Part shown: piece by piece, positions 44,753-54,735 of the stretch
Numbering within the stretch: position 1 is the first letter of the stretch
Layout: each line of letters begins with the position of its first letter
Source of the DNA: Sinonovacula constricta
Lineage: Eukaryota; Mollusca; Bivalvia; Cardiida; Solecurtidae
NCBI GenBank assembly: GCA_007844125.1
Contig: CM017571.1
Coordinates: 27,465,978 to 27,529,977 of the forward strand
Length of the DNA: 64,000 nt
Direction of reading: 5' to 3'
Notes under the pieces: generated by a model
What the model was told of the DNA's origin: nothing
Databases searched by the model: none
What the model saw: the letters and a program-made list of their open reading frames with translations, nothing else
Translations under genes and position numbers: made by a program

Positions 44753-45115
44753 GCAGCTTATGCCTTTATCATTTTAATTGCATCACTTTATAAAAAATCT
44801 ACTAGAAATAATGAGAATCTTGCAGATTGAAGATCCAAAAGTTAGGACATCCATCATATTTTCCAAAATGATATAATTAACATATTGACATAATTCTAAG
44901 AAATCAGCTATAAAATGATCCTTCACAATCATATTCTTGGGCACTTATTTGGAAGTGAAAAACACTTAATTGTGATGCAATAATCTGACTGAAATCAACC
45001 AATGAAATCTCAAAACAAGCAGACACTTATATACAACCTGAACACAGCCCACAAAAGTGCTCAAAACTAACAATATAGACCCAACACTTAATAGTTCATG
45101 CTCCATCAATTAATA
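44753..45115. other. Spacer
   Basis: Nothing recognised. Confidence 0.45.
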
Positions 45116-45156
45116 AAATAAAACAATTCTTTTTTTTTGTTTGTCCACCTACTTAC

Positions 45157-45345
45157 CTCCTCCTAAGCACCATGTGACAGCCTGGCAGATGTTCACGAGT
45201 GTTGCGCGTACAAAAAGTCACCATGAACAATAACCCTCTTTCTCACGGAGTATTAAGTCCAATCACTTTCGGATGTTTAATATTTGAAAAAAAAATACAA
45301 CTTAGTTTATCTTTCTATCGTCAGATTTCCGGTCTGACTGTGTGA
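45157..45345 (-). other. Candidate minus-strand first exon or promoter
   Basis: The minus strand reads GGTGCTTAGGAG then GTAAGTAGG, a consensus splice donor with the exon ending at 45,157. Upstream, 180 bp hold about six CpGs (including GCGCG). A frame from ATG runs into the donor in phase 2 (MVTFCTRNTREHLPGCHMVL). The phase-0 frame needed to join the CUX1/CASP exon has a TAG just before the donor. It could be a 5' UTR exon or an unrelated exon. Confidence 0.25.
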
Positions 45346-45546
45346 TTGTTGAATGTCTCCAAATACCATCCATACCAGGCTGCTCGATATCAATTGGACA
45401 AATTCATTCGTCCACTTATATCACTTGTTCGACATCTCAAGGCAGCAATCAGAGATTTTTACATCAACCTAAGTGTTGTTGATAATAAAGCTCCAACCCA
45501 AACTTCAGAGACCACTTTACTTGACTTTGCTGTATCTCTGATCTAA
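45346..45546 (+). other. Unassigned open frame, possible decayed coding fragment
   Basis: A 66-codon plus frame with balanced composition (HPYQAARYQLDKFIRPLISL, VRHLKAAIRDFYINLS) and a TAA stop. It starts at TTG and I see no acceptor. It could be a fossil of a transposon ORF or conserved DNA. No family recognised. Confidence 0.2.
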
Positions 45547-46470
45547 TACTCTTTAAGACAAAGGTCACAATTTTAATTAGTGCCTCAAATCCATAAGGCT
45601 TGATTTTGTGATTGGTTGTTTAACTTTTATAAAACTTCAATGTGTGAAAACTTACAATGATTAATAGTTATTCCAGAAGAGTAAATAAGTAGGTGGAGCT
45701 GCTACAGTTAGTTGAAAAGAACTGAACATATTGATAACCTGTCAATTGTTGATAATTGATGAAAAAAGAGGAGTGGCTAAAACTTAACCTGATCAAATGG
45801 GTGTGGCTTATAGAGGTTAAGGGTCAACCAATCAGACTGTTAAAGTTAAAAGGCTATAGGACATCCAATCAGATCAGTGTGACTTTGATGGGATTGAGTT
45901 TACATTCCAGATTTTCTAAGATACATAATTTGTACCATTATCATGGCTTAATAGACACAGTGAGCTTATCTCTTCAATCTTCTTTAATGCAATGTGATTA
46001 ATTATATAAATCAAGACTGTATGTTCTCCATTTCCCTAAATGCAGGACATTTTAAAGTTTAAAGACTTATCATGCCACTTTCATATTCATTAAATAAATA
46101 AATAAATAAATTTTAAAAGAAGTTCTTAGATAATGGAAAATTGTTTAAAGGTTTAATGAATGAAATTCTTAAGGAAATAACTACTTTATATAAGAAAAAT
46201 TAATGAAAACTGATGGATATTGTCCTTGAGAGGTAAATATTTTACAATCCCTTGTCTTCTTAGTAAACCTATTCGGCAGGCAATATGAAGTCAAGTAAAT
46301 TAAAAAAAAATGTTATTGTTGGATTCAAGTGATATAAGCTAGACAGCTTTTAACCTATATACAAAAGAGTGTATAAAAGTCTTCAAACTATTATCAAGCC
46401 ACATTAATTTCTTAATAATACAAATTCTTATATATTTGCAAAGGTTACAAGACAGTTTGTAAGTGAGATA
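45547..46470. other. AT-rich spacer
   Basis: A short (AAAT)n run lies near 46,093. No gene recognised. Confidence 0.45.
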
Positions 46471-48150
46471 GCAGCAAATAGTATGGATCCTGACCAGACT
46501 GCAGTAAATAGTATGGATCCTGACCAGACTGCAGAAAATGGTATAGATTCTGACCAGACTGCAGAAAATGGTATAGATTCTGACCAGACTGCAGTAAATG
46601 GTATAGATTCTGACCAGACTGCAGTAAATGGTATAGATCCGGACCAGACTGCAGAAAATGGTATAGATTCTGACCAGACTGCAGAAAATGGTATAGATCC
46701 TGACCAGACTGCAGTAAATGGTATAGATTCTGACCAGACTGCAGAAAATGGTATAGATCCTGACCAGACTGCAGTAAATGGTATAGATTCTGACCAGACT
46801 GCAGAAAATGGTATAGATCCTGACCAGACTGCAGTAAATGGTATAGATCCGGACCAGACTGCAGAAAATGGTATAGATTCTGACCAGACTGCAGAAAATG
46901 GTATAGATCCTGACCAGACTGCAGTAAATGGTATAGATCCTGACCAGACTGCAGTAAATGGTATAGATCCTGACCAGACTGCAGTAAATAGTATGGATCC
47001 TGAACAGCCTGCAGTAAATAGTATGGATCCTGACCAGACTGCAGTAAATAGTATGGATCCTGACCAGACTGCAGTAAATGGTATGGATCCTGACCAGACT
47101 GCAGTAAATGGTATAGATCCTGACCAGACTGCAGTAAATAGTATGGATCCTGACCAGACTGCAGTAAATAGTATGGATCCTGACCAGACTGCAGTAAATA
47201 GTATGGATCCTGACCAGACTGCAGTAAATAGTATGGATCCTGATCCGACTGCAGTAAATGGTATAGATCCTGACCAGACTGCAGTAAATGGTATAGATTC
47301 TGACCAGACTGCAGAAAATGGTATAGATCCTGACCAGACTGCAGTAAATGGTATAGATCCGGACCAGACTGCAGTAAATAGTATGGATCCTGATCCGACT
47401 GCAGTAAATAGTATAGATCCGGACCAGACTGCAGTAAATGGTATAGATCCTGACCAGACTGCAGTAAATGGTATAGATCCTGACCAGACTGCAGTAAATG
47501 GTATAGATCCTGACCAGACTGCAGTAAATAATATAGATCCTGACCAGACTGTAATAAATAGTATAGATCCGGACCAGACTGCAGTAAATAGTATGGATCC
47601 TGATCCGACTGCAGTAAAAAGTATAGATCCTGAACAGACTGCAGCAAATAGTATGGATCCTGATCCGACTGCAGTAAATAGTATAGATCCTGAACAGACT
47701 GCAGCAAATAGTATGGATCCTGATCCGACTGCAGTAAATAGTATAGATCCTGACCAGACTGCAGTAAATGGTATAGATCCTGATCAGACTGCAGTAAATA
47801 ATATAGATCCTGACCAGACTGTAATAAATAGTATAGATCCGGACCAGACTGCAGTAAATAATATAGATCCTGAACAGACTGTAATAAATAGTATAGATCC
47901 GGACCAGACTGCAGTAAATAGTATAGATCCTGACCAGACTGCAATAAGTAGTATAGATCCTGATCATACTGCAATAAATAGTATGGATCCTGACCAGACT
48001 GCAGTAAGTAGTATAGATATGGATGAGAATGCAGTAAATAGTATAGATCCTGATCATACTGCAGTAAATAGTATAGATCCTGATCATACTGCAGTAAATA
48101 GTATAGATCCTGCTTAGACTGCAGTAAATAGTATAGGTCCTGACAAGCGA
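46471..48150. repeat. 30-bp minisatellite (array S3), 56 units, H-element derived
   Basis: Exact 30-bp period, 1,680 bp, no indels that I can see. The core is GCAGTAAATAGTATGGATCC then TGACCAGACT, which is the H left arm (GCAAATAGTGTAGATCCTGA then TCAGACT). Because 30 is divisible by three and no stop is generated, plus (544 codons) and two minus frames (582 and 609 codons) are all open. The plus frame would read (DPDQTAVNGI)n. Unit variants are as often replacement as silent, and the arm is non-coding elsewhere, so I reject a protein. Higher-order structure is described in the findings. Confidence 0.97.
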
Positions 48151-48245
48151 GTTCCCAGCAGGTCTGTATCTTCACTATTTGCATAGGCCTAATCAATCGG
48201 TTCTCAACACGGTGAGAGTTAAGCCAGTAATAAACTCGGGCAGCT
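48151..48245. repeat. H element right arm flanking array S3
   Basis: TTCCCAGCAGGTCTGTATCT, TCACTATTTGCATAGGCCTA and ATCAATCGGTTCTCAACACG, then GTGAGAGTTAAG. The array has replaced or expanded the left arm while the right arm remains single-copy. Confidence 0.7.
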
Positions 48246-49230
48246 TCATCAATATCACTGGTGTCTACAGTCACAAGGATTAAACCAGCTACTACTTAAG
48301 TTTGAAACTTAAATGTCAAGTAGTTGACAAGATAAAGTTATCTAGCATAACCAAACAAACAAACAAGGGCCTTAACTCTTGATATATAAGCTCCCAAAAC
48401 AAAGTTTGGAAACCTGTAAGCCTCACTATTTATACAGATCGGTCTCATAAGCTAACAATGAATAGAGAACTATCATGTCATGAGATAAGAGAAAATTGTC
48501 TTTATATTGGATCATGGTCTAATGGGTTTTTAATTGACATAAGGCGCCATGCATCATATAGTGTCATTAACAAGATTTTGAAGGGCATATACTACTAGTG
48601 AAATTGAGAATAGAAAACTCAAATAAAGATGTTTATGGGGTTTTCTTGTACATACAGCAGCTTTATTTAAACATTTTTGTTTTCAAATCTCAATGTTAAC
48701 AATTGCTGTTTTAGTAGATTATTTGCATTTACTATTTAAGTTCAGAAACCTCAATTTCCGGCCATATATGGTGAAATGAACTGAACCTAGAGAAATCATT
48801 ACAGTAGCTCAACACTTCTGGTTAGATGGTAGACCTTTTCTAAAAAAGTTTTTGCCCCATCTGCGATGTAATTGGTAAGATCCAAGTTGTAATGATCAAG
48901 TGCATACCTTGAAAAAAGATTTACTTACAAAAATATACCATAGGGCATATATGCTTTTACAGTATATTGTATCATGGTTTTTAATAGGTTTTTAATTTGT
49001 TGTCATGTACCATATAGTATCATTAACAAAATTGACAACATGAACCATGTGGCCAGAGACACCCATGTTTACATTGTATTTACTGATTCAAGGAGTTCGG
49101 ACAAAAAGTGTGTGAATGAAAGCTAACAATTCATAAAATATCGTGAGTAGTTGAAATAATAGGCAACATTTTATTTAAAATACATTTTTAACATATCATA
49201 TTATTATATATAATTTTATATTAAATTACA
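48246..49230. other. AT-rich spacer
   Basis: Two stretches (about 48,500-48,560 and 48,965-49,035) share TAATGGGTTTTTAATT/TAATAGGTTTTTAATT and CATATAGTGTCATTAACAA/CATATAGTATCATTAACAA, an old ~460-bp-spaced duplication. No gene. Confidence 0.5.
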
Positions 49231-49234
49231 AGAT

Positions 49235-49435
49235 TATGGTTATTTTATCGACGTCTAGCTATTATTGTTGGAGAAAAACTTCTGAAAAAGGTCTGAATAC
49301 AACCTGAGACACACTGCACACCAGCTGGAAGATGTCCCCACAGGAAAGTTTTATGTTTTGATTGGAGCTCAAACTCGTGCAAAGAGAGGCTGAGGAGTTA
49401 CAATCAGCGGCAATAATACATCTTCCAGCAGTTTT
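49235..49435 (-). repeat. SINE-A copy
   Basis: ATCGACGTCTAGCTATTATT, GAGACACACTGCACACCAGC, TGGAAGATGTCCCCACAGG, GAGCTCAAACTCGTGCAAAG and GAGGCTGAGGAGTTACAATC. Confidence 0.75.
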
Positions 49436-49665
49436 AAACAACCAAATACCACTTTAAACACAGCAAAAAACAGGTGTTGTATTCATACACCTCTTCAGTT
49501 GATATGAATAATTGACAGGCTGTAACTAATTGATTATTGAATCTTATAAGCCTTCCCCTGCTCCAGTAGTTACACCCTAGCCTGCCATATTTATCAATAT
49601 CATCTTAAAATTCTGATTTTTTTTGCCTTCATCTTCATGCAATAACAACAAGACATATATTGAAC
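49436..49665. other. Spacer
   Basis: Nothing recognised. Confidence 0.45.
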
Positions 49666-49669
49666 TTAT

Positions 49670-49775
49670 CAGCAAATATTGTAGTTCCGGATCAGGAAGC
49701 AGGCTGATCAGGATCTTAAAATTTTGCCTACGCCTTATCAATGTGCCTTCGATAATTTAATTATTTTTCCTGAGC
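49670..49775. repeat. H element copy
   Basis: CAGCAAATATTGTAGTTCCG, then GATCAGGAAGCAGGCTGATC, AGGATCTTAAAATTTTGCCT and ACGCCTTATCAATGTGCC. Confidence 0.65.
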
Positions 49776-49844
49776 ATGTGGGCCTACTGGAGGAATATCA
49801 GAGTTGATAGGTACTTATCTTGTTCTTGTACACATTGTCTGATG

Positions 49845-49950
49845 CATGAAACAGTGTAGATCCTGATTAGACAGCTTCCAGCAGGGATCTCATTTCTACA
49901 ATTGTTGCCTAAGACTTATCTAAAGATTCTAAAAAGGTTAATAACCCAGG
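49845..49950. repeat. H element copy
   Basis: GAAACAGTGTAGATCCTGAT, TAGACAGCTTCCAGCAGGGA, TCTACAATTGTTGCCTAAGA and CTTATCTAAAGATTC. Only about 75 bp from the previous copy. Confidence 0.65.
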
Positions 49951-50655
49951 ACATGTTCTCAATTTGACAGGTGGGCTAGTAAGAAGAGTTTTTCCAAATG
50001 TTTGACCAAAACATAAAATATGTACAAAACATGTTCAAGATGTGTGATTATAACAAATCTACTGCTCTCAGACTGCCCCAAAAGAGATGACATAACCACT
50101 TCTATTCTATTCATCTTCATTACCTGCCTTAACTTGATCAATGACATACTTAGCGGGTAAGGAGTAAATACAATGTTTTTTACATGTTAAAATTGATGTT
50201 CATGTTAAATAAAGATGTCCAACAGTTGTTCAAGTGATGTTATTACAGCAGGCCTCTATCTCCACATGACAGGTGATAGAATTCTGGGGCAAAGGTTATA
50301 TTTTAAGATCATTTAAGAACTGAAGAGATCAGCCAACATTGTGTCAAGATTGCTTATACCACCATGGGGTGGACATACTGACAAAATCAATTATAGTGAT
50401 TGTAATATTCTGCATAATAAATCTGATAGGAAACAGTTGGAGTTGATCTCGCTTTGTAAATGTGATCAGTGTGGACAAATATCTGTTCTGGCTTGTTTCT
50501 TACATGGAGATAGTGTTCAGATAAAACATGTGATGATATGATGGATAAAATTATACAGTTGACAGTTAGAAAAAGATTCTGACTTGGGAATATAGAAATA
50601 AAAACATAAGAAGACTGACTACTCTGTGCTAAACATCTATGAACAGTGACAATTT
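49951..50655. other. Spacer
   Basis: Nothing recognised. Small ORFs at 50,341-50,659 on both strands are unsupported. Confidence 0.45.
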
Positions 50656-50659
50656 TCAC

Positions 50660-50972
50660 TGTTTTTGTTAGTTTAATGGGTTTATCATCCTACTCAACAG
50701 TATTTCAGTTATCTGGAGACGGTGTCCACTTGAAGCAGATATAGTGCTGCCATCCCAGTGTATAATATGCCATGATCACATGGCATGATATCACACCCAG
50801 TCACATTATCCGAACACTAACCAGTAGTGAAACTAACCTTTTATCAGCTTGAGTGGTAGCAACTATACCACTACCATTTTTAATGACTTTGGTATGGTGC
50901 GGCCCCGGATTGAACCCAGGGCCTTCCATCCTGGAGCTGATGCTCAACTGATTGCACAACCAAGTCCATTAT
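50660..50972 (-). repeat. SINE-B, near full length with tRNA-like head
   Basis: On the minus strand: GGACTTGGTTGTGCAATCAG then TTGAGCATCAGC (A-box region), CCTGGGTTCAATCCGGGGCC (B box), then the body TGACTGGGTGTGATATCATG and GGCAGCACTATATCTGCTTC, ending in a tail with ATAACTGAAATACTG. Best reference copy of the family in the window. Confidence 0.85.
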
Positions 50973-51104
50973 TCTAATGCTCCATTTTGGACTCAAGATA
51001 TCTTGTAAATTTTGGAACATATATATCAGCATCTCAGTTTTTATCACAGGGTCTTAGTTTGGTTTGTTGTTTGATTCATTGCATCTTCACAGTAATTGTC
51101 ATAT

Positions 51105-51275
51105 CTTCATCATCATCCCCCTATAATTGGTGAAAAAAAACCTTCACAAATGTTTGGGTTGAACAGCTGAAAGACCTACCCACCTCTAAGTTATTGCCCT
51201 GACTTAGGCTCGAACCCACGCAGTGAGAGCTGAAGAGTTCCCACTCTGCTACCATAACAGCCCAGCCTAGGGTGT
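51105..51275 (-). repeat. SINE-A copy
   Basis: CCCCTATAATTGGTGAAAAA, GAACAGCTGAAAGACCTACC, GACTTAGGCTCGAACCCACG (B box on the minus strand) and GAGAGCTGAAGAGTTCCCAC. Confidence 0.75.
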
Positions 51276-51645
51276 CCCATATCTTATTTACATACCACAA
51301 TCAGGCCAATAATTAGTGCAGGGAGGGTGGATGTGGGATGTGACTGGTAAGAGGGTAGATTATTGACATCATCCCCAGAAAAATCCCTGAATCAAGATTC
51401 CTTGTCAGTTGAAAGTGAATCCATTTTAACAAATTGACTTTGGTCCTGTATTAATCCCCGAGTTACTTAGAAACAATCAGTAGGGTAGCAATGTTTCGAA
51501 TGAAGCCCCACTCTCCCCACAAAATCACAGGTAGATAAAAACATGTGATTATTCATCATCCCTAGTGTAGATACATTCTCCGACTGTCAAGGAACATTGT
51601 GATTTGGCAATAATCGCTTTGGCTCCAGAGGTATTGAACGGACAG
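51276..51645. other. Spacer
   Basis: Nothing recognised. Confidence 0.45.
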
Positions 51646-51654
51646 GTACCACCA

Positions 51655-51745
51655 CACCAAATCATCCCTTGCCTCTTCATCTTGGACAGGGAATGGTACA
51701 GCAAATCATCCCTTGCCTCTTCATCTTGGACAGGGAACATTACAT
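51655..51745. repeat. 44-bp tandem duplication
   Basis: ATCATCCCTTGCCTCTTCAT, then CTTGGACAGGGAA, starts at 51,661 and again at 51,705, virtually identical, followed by a partial third (AATATCCCTTAGC). Recent. Confidence 0.9.
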
Positions 51746-51779
51746 CAAATATCCCTTAGCTTCATTTCTGTAACTGTGG

Positions 51780-51960
51780 TGCACCAAAACAGGTGATTAA
51801 CAATGCTGAGCAATAACTAACTCCACAACCCCTCCATGTGTGGGTTCAACTCCTAATAAAGGCAAATACTTAACTTTAGACTGTCTTCTAGCTGATCTAC
51901 AATTCAGTAGATTTTCCTTCCTCCTTTTTTGACTGGGCTTAGGGTATCTATGGATTTTCA
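51780..51960 (+). repeat. tRNA-like B box, possible SINE remnant
   Basis: GTGTGGGTTCAACTCCTAAT carries GGTTCAACTCC (51,842-51,852). The 3' part TTTAGACTGTCTTCTAGC may parallel SINE-C. The A box is not convincing. Confidence 0.3.
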
Positions 51961-52089
51961 TGACTATCTTTTACTTTGTATAAAGGTTATAAAGGTTGCC
52001 TGTGGAAAAGTGGCTTGATTTGCGAACTTTTAACGCCTCAACACCTCTTTACATATTTGATACCTTGTCTGTGTGAGAATTTTCATATG

Positions 52090-52195
52090 GCAAGTCTCAC
52101 AACTGACCTGCGATGTGCTGGTGGTTCTACCTAGAAATTTGTCTGGGGGATATTCCTCGGCCAATCATAGCTTGATATGGCTATCAAAATTATAA
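52090..52195 (+). repeat. SINE-A fragment in opposite orientation
   Basis: GACCTGCGATGTGCTGGTGG, TTCTACCTAGAAATTTGTCT and GGGGGATATTCCTCGGCC, then CAATCATAGCTTGATATGGC, are the reverse complement of the family-A body. Confidence 0.7.
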
Positions 52196-53095
52196 TTGTG
52201 TCAGTGTGGTGTATAAGTAGTCAAAAGACCAAGTCATAATAATTTGTTAAAAAACTTGTATACCAACAAAATATAAAAAAACGTTTTTCATGAGGAACAA
52301 CTAGCTTAACGTGCCTCCAACACCATTGTACACAAAACCAGGTTGCCAAAACACCAGCCATCAATGGAAAAATAATGGATTTCAATGGAAACTTAAACAG
52401 TAATCCAATGACTAAGGAATACCCCCTTACATGCTCCTTGATCATAAATCCCTCTTACATTCAACATCAGAAAATCTTAACTATTATTAAAAGGGCAAAC
52501 AATTCCTGCAAAATTCATCTATCAACAGCAGAAATAGATGGTCCACAGTTTCCAGTAAAACTGACATCAAATTGTAGGAAAAGTATCAACAATGTTGTGT
52601 TGATGGATGGACAGACTTGCAGACAACCTCATTCCAGTATACCATCACAAAACTTCATTGTAGAGTTCTAATATTATATCTGAACATGAAGCAATATACT
52701 TCTCAACCAAGCCTTACATTGGTGGTACTCATAAAATATATCCCATTGATTCTTAGAGGTAACAGATGAAAAGGGTTTGAAAATCCAATAAAAAAAATAA
52801 CCCATTTATGCAAAGATTTATAAAACATATTCTGTTAATTATTTTCTCACAACTTCATACAATGATACCAAAGATGTATTGGTAGGGACAACAAATAGTG
52901 ATGACCCTTATCAGTGACCTCCCAATCTGCCTTAGTCTGATGAACCAATGTTTACAAGGATAGTAGTTAAGCAGGGTAATAGAAAGTAATCAAAATTACA
53001 ACCAACACCTGTATCTAGCCCTGGTAACACTTCACCAAACCATCCTGCAATCATCAATGACAGGGAGATGTCAGTTGATGAACAGTTAATCATAG
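52196..53095. other. Spacer
   Basis: A 98-codon plus ORF (52,375-52,671) is Ser/Asn/Ile-rich without motifs. I do not support it as a gene. Confidence 0.4.
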
Positions 53096-53099
53096 CTAC

Positions 53100-53228
53100 C
53101 TTTAGTCTCTCTGTTTTAACATAGCCTCTCAGGTGTCATAGCTATCTTTGCTCTTTCTGTTTTAACATAGCCTTTCAGGTGTCATAGCTGCCTTTGCTCT
53201 CTCTGTTTTAACATAGCCTCTCAGGTGA
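53100..53228. repeat. 46-bp tandem repeat, about 2.8 units
   Basis: TTTTAACATAGCCTCTCAGG starts at 53,114, 53,160 and 53,206, with TGTCATAGCT and CTTTGCTCTCTCTG between. Confidence 0.92.
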
Positions 53229-53411
53229 CCAAGCTTGATTAAATCTCTTCAATTGTCAGAACTTTGTTTATTTTTTTCTCTTTCTTTCTGGTGTTAGTTG
53301 TGCCCTTGATTGAATCAGCCATAACTTTCAAGATATTGTAAAATTTTGAATGTTGACTGGAAGATCAGAATTCTTTAGAAGGTATTCAAGGTCATACATT
53401 TTCAAGTGCTG
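53229..53411. other. Spacer
   Basis: Nothing recognised. Confidence 0.45.
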
Positions 53412-53415
53412 TCAA

Positions 53416-54130
53416 AGGTGGTATCCAACAGTTAGCGTAAATCAAATGTATTAAAATGTACTTTTACTGTTTTATGGAATTAAGCCCTAATTTCTGCATC
53501 AACTCATCGTACAGCCAAATAGTTAAGATGAATCTGAACACTACTTCAATGGTGAAACAGTAAAATCATGAAATAAATTACTCTAAATGGTTACATTTTC
53601 CAAATTTATAAATACTTTGTGGATTTCTGCTAAAAAAAAATTGTTTTTGCTCTTCAAATACATCGCTGAGACCAATTATGATCATTAAAGCGACATCCAG
53701 CTATTTAGTGGAGGAAGACCTCAGACAAATTGTCTGGTTAGAACCATGAGCACACCGTCAAGTCAGCTGGAAGACCTGTCCATATTCAGCCATTTGACCC
53801 AAGTGTGACTCAGAGTCTGAGGAATTACAACTTATCGACTCTACCACTACGTCACAGGCTCTCCCTCTACTAAAATAGAGCAAATTACAAGGTGATATAA
53901 CATGATCTCAAAAATAAGAGGTCATGTGGTTTTCTAAGTTATAAAAAAGTTAACTATGCAGCGTGGCTCAGATAGGATAAACAAATATGAATAAATGTTT
54001 CGGGCATTTTTTTCCACATTTGACATAGATGTATGGTGTTAATGAACAGCATTTCCTGTGATCTTTCCATGTAACATAATTTATTTGGTAAGTTAAAAAT
54101 ACTTGGTCCCCAAACTGTTGGATTCCACCT
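53416..54130. mobile_element. MITE-like DNA element (family M), copy 2, interrupted by a SINE
   Basis: Termini AGGTGGTATCCAACAGTT and AACTGTTGGATTCCACCT, with TCAA on the left (53,412-53,415) and TTAA on the right (54,131-54,134). Interior matches copy 1 (TGCAGCGTGGCTCAGATAGG, TTAATGAACAGCATTTCC). The extra length is accounted for by the nested SINE-A. Confidence 0.8.
53640..53866 (-). repeat. SINE-A, near full length, nested in MITE copy 2
   Basis: ATGATCATTAAAGCGACATC, TTAGTGGAGGAAGACCTCAG, TCTGGTTAGAACCATGAGCA, GTCAGCTGGAAGACCTG and the head ATCGACTCTACCACTACGTC then ACAGGCTCTCCC. Possible target duplication TCTGCTAAAA (left) and TCTACTAAAA (right). Confidence 0.85.
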
Positions 54131-54184
54131 TTAAAAGCTACCAAACATCCTGATTTTGTGACAACCACTATGAGCCTGTTAAGC

Positions 54185-54245
54185 ACTAAGTTATTAGGCT
54201 AAGGCAAATGGTGTAGATCCAGATTAGACAGTTCCTACACAAAAT
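54185..54245. repeat. H element left half
   Basis: GCCTGTTAAGCACTAAGTTA, TTAGGCTAAGGCAAATGGTG, then TAGATCCAGATTAGACAG. It shows the outer terminus GCCTGTTAAGCA clearly. Confidence 0.7.
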
Positions 54246-54590
54246 TGCCCATATGGGGGCTCAAACTTACTGCTCTAAGGTACCACGAGCTTGGTTTTTT
54301 GACAGACTGCAACAATATTCATGGTTATGCCAGCAATATCCAGACTTCTATCAAAGAGGTCAACTCTAACCAAAGTAATTTGGTGAAAAACAAAAAGAAA
54401 CAAGCAATCACCTGTTTATAGCTACTACTGCATTACAAGTTGGAAAGCTTCTACAGTTTTGATGTAAGTATGATCATTTTAGTAATGTCTGGGTATAACT
54501 GGTAGAACCAAACAAAACACATATGAAGATCTTCATCACAACTTGGATTCAGGATGTAATTCTGTCAATATTAACTGCTAGGTTGTGGAT
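54246..54590. other. Spacer
   Basis: Nothing recognised. Confidence 0.45.
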
Positions 54591-54594
54591 TCCA

Positions 54595-54735
54595 CGTCAC
54601 CATACGGATGTGCAGCTATAACTGGTGAAGGTTGAACCACTGATGTATCAACGGTGATCTTGCAGACCTTCTTAAATCAAAATTTTCATCCCAGAGTGAC
54701 TCCCATCTACAGATTGAAGGGTTGAAGGAAATATG
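54595..54735 (-). repeat. SINE-A, diverged fragment
   Basis: GGATGTGCAGCTATAACTGG, TGAAGGTTGAACCACTGATG, TGCAGACCTTCTTAAATC and CAGAGTGACTCCCATC. Confidence 0.55.

Noticed and set aside
46471..48150. CRISPR array (regular repeats)
   Set aside because: Units are contiguous with no unique spacers, and the genome is clearly animal.
46339..48274. Three giant ORFs (544, 582 and 609 codons) as repeat proteins
   Set aside because: They are the same 30-bp minisatellite read in three frames, and the unit is a non-coding H arm elsewhere in the window.
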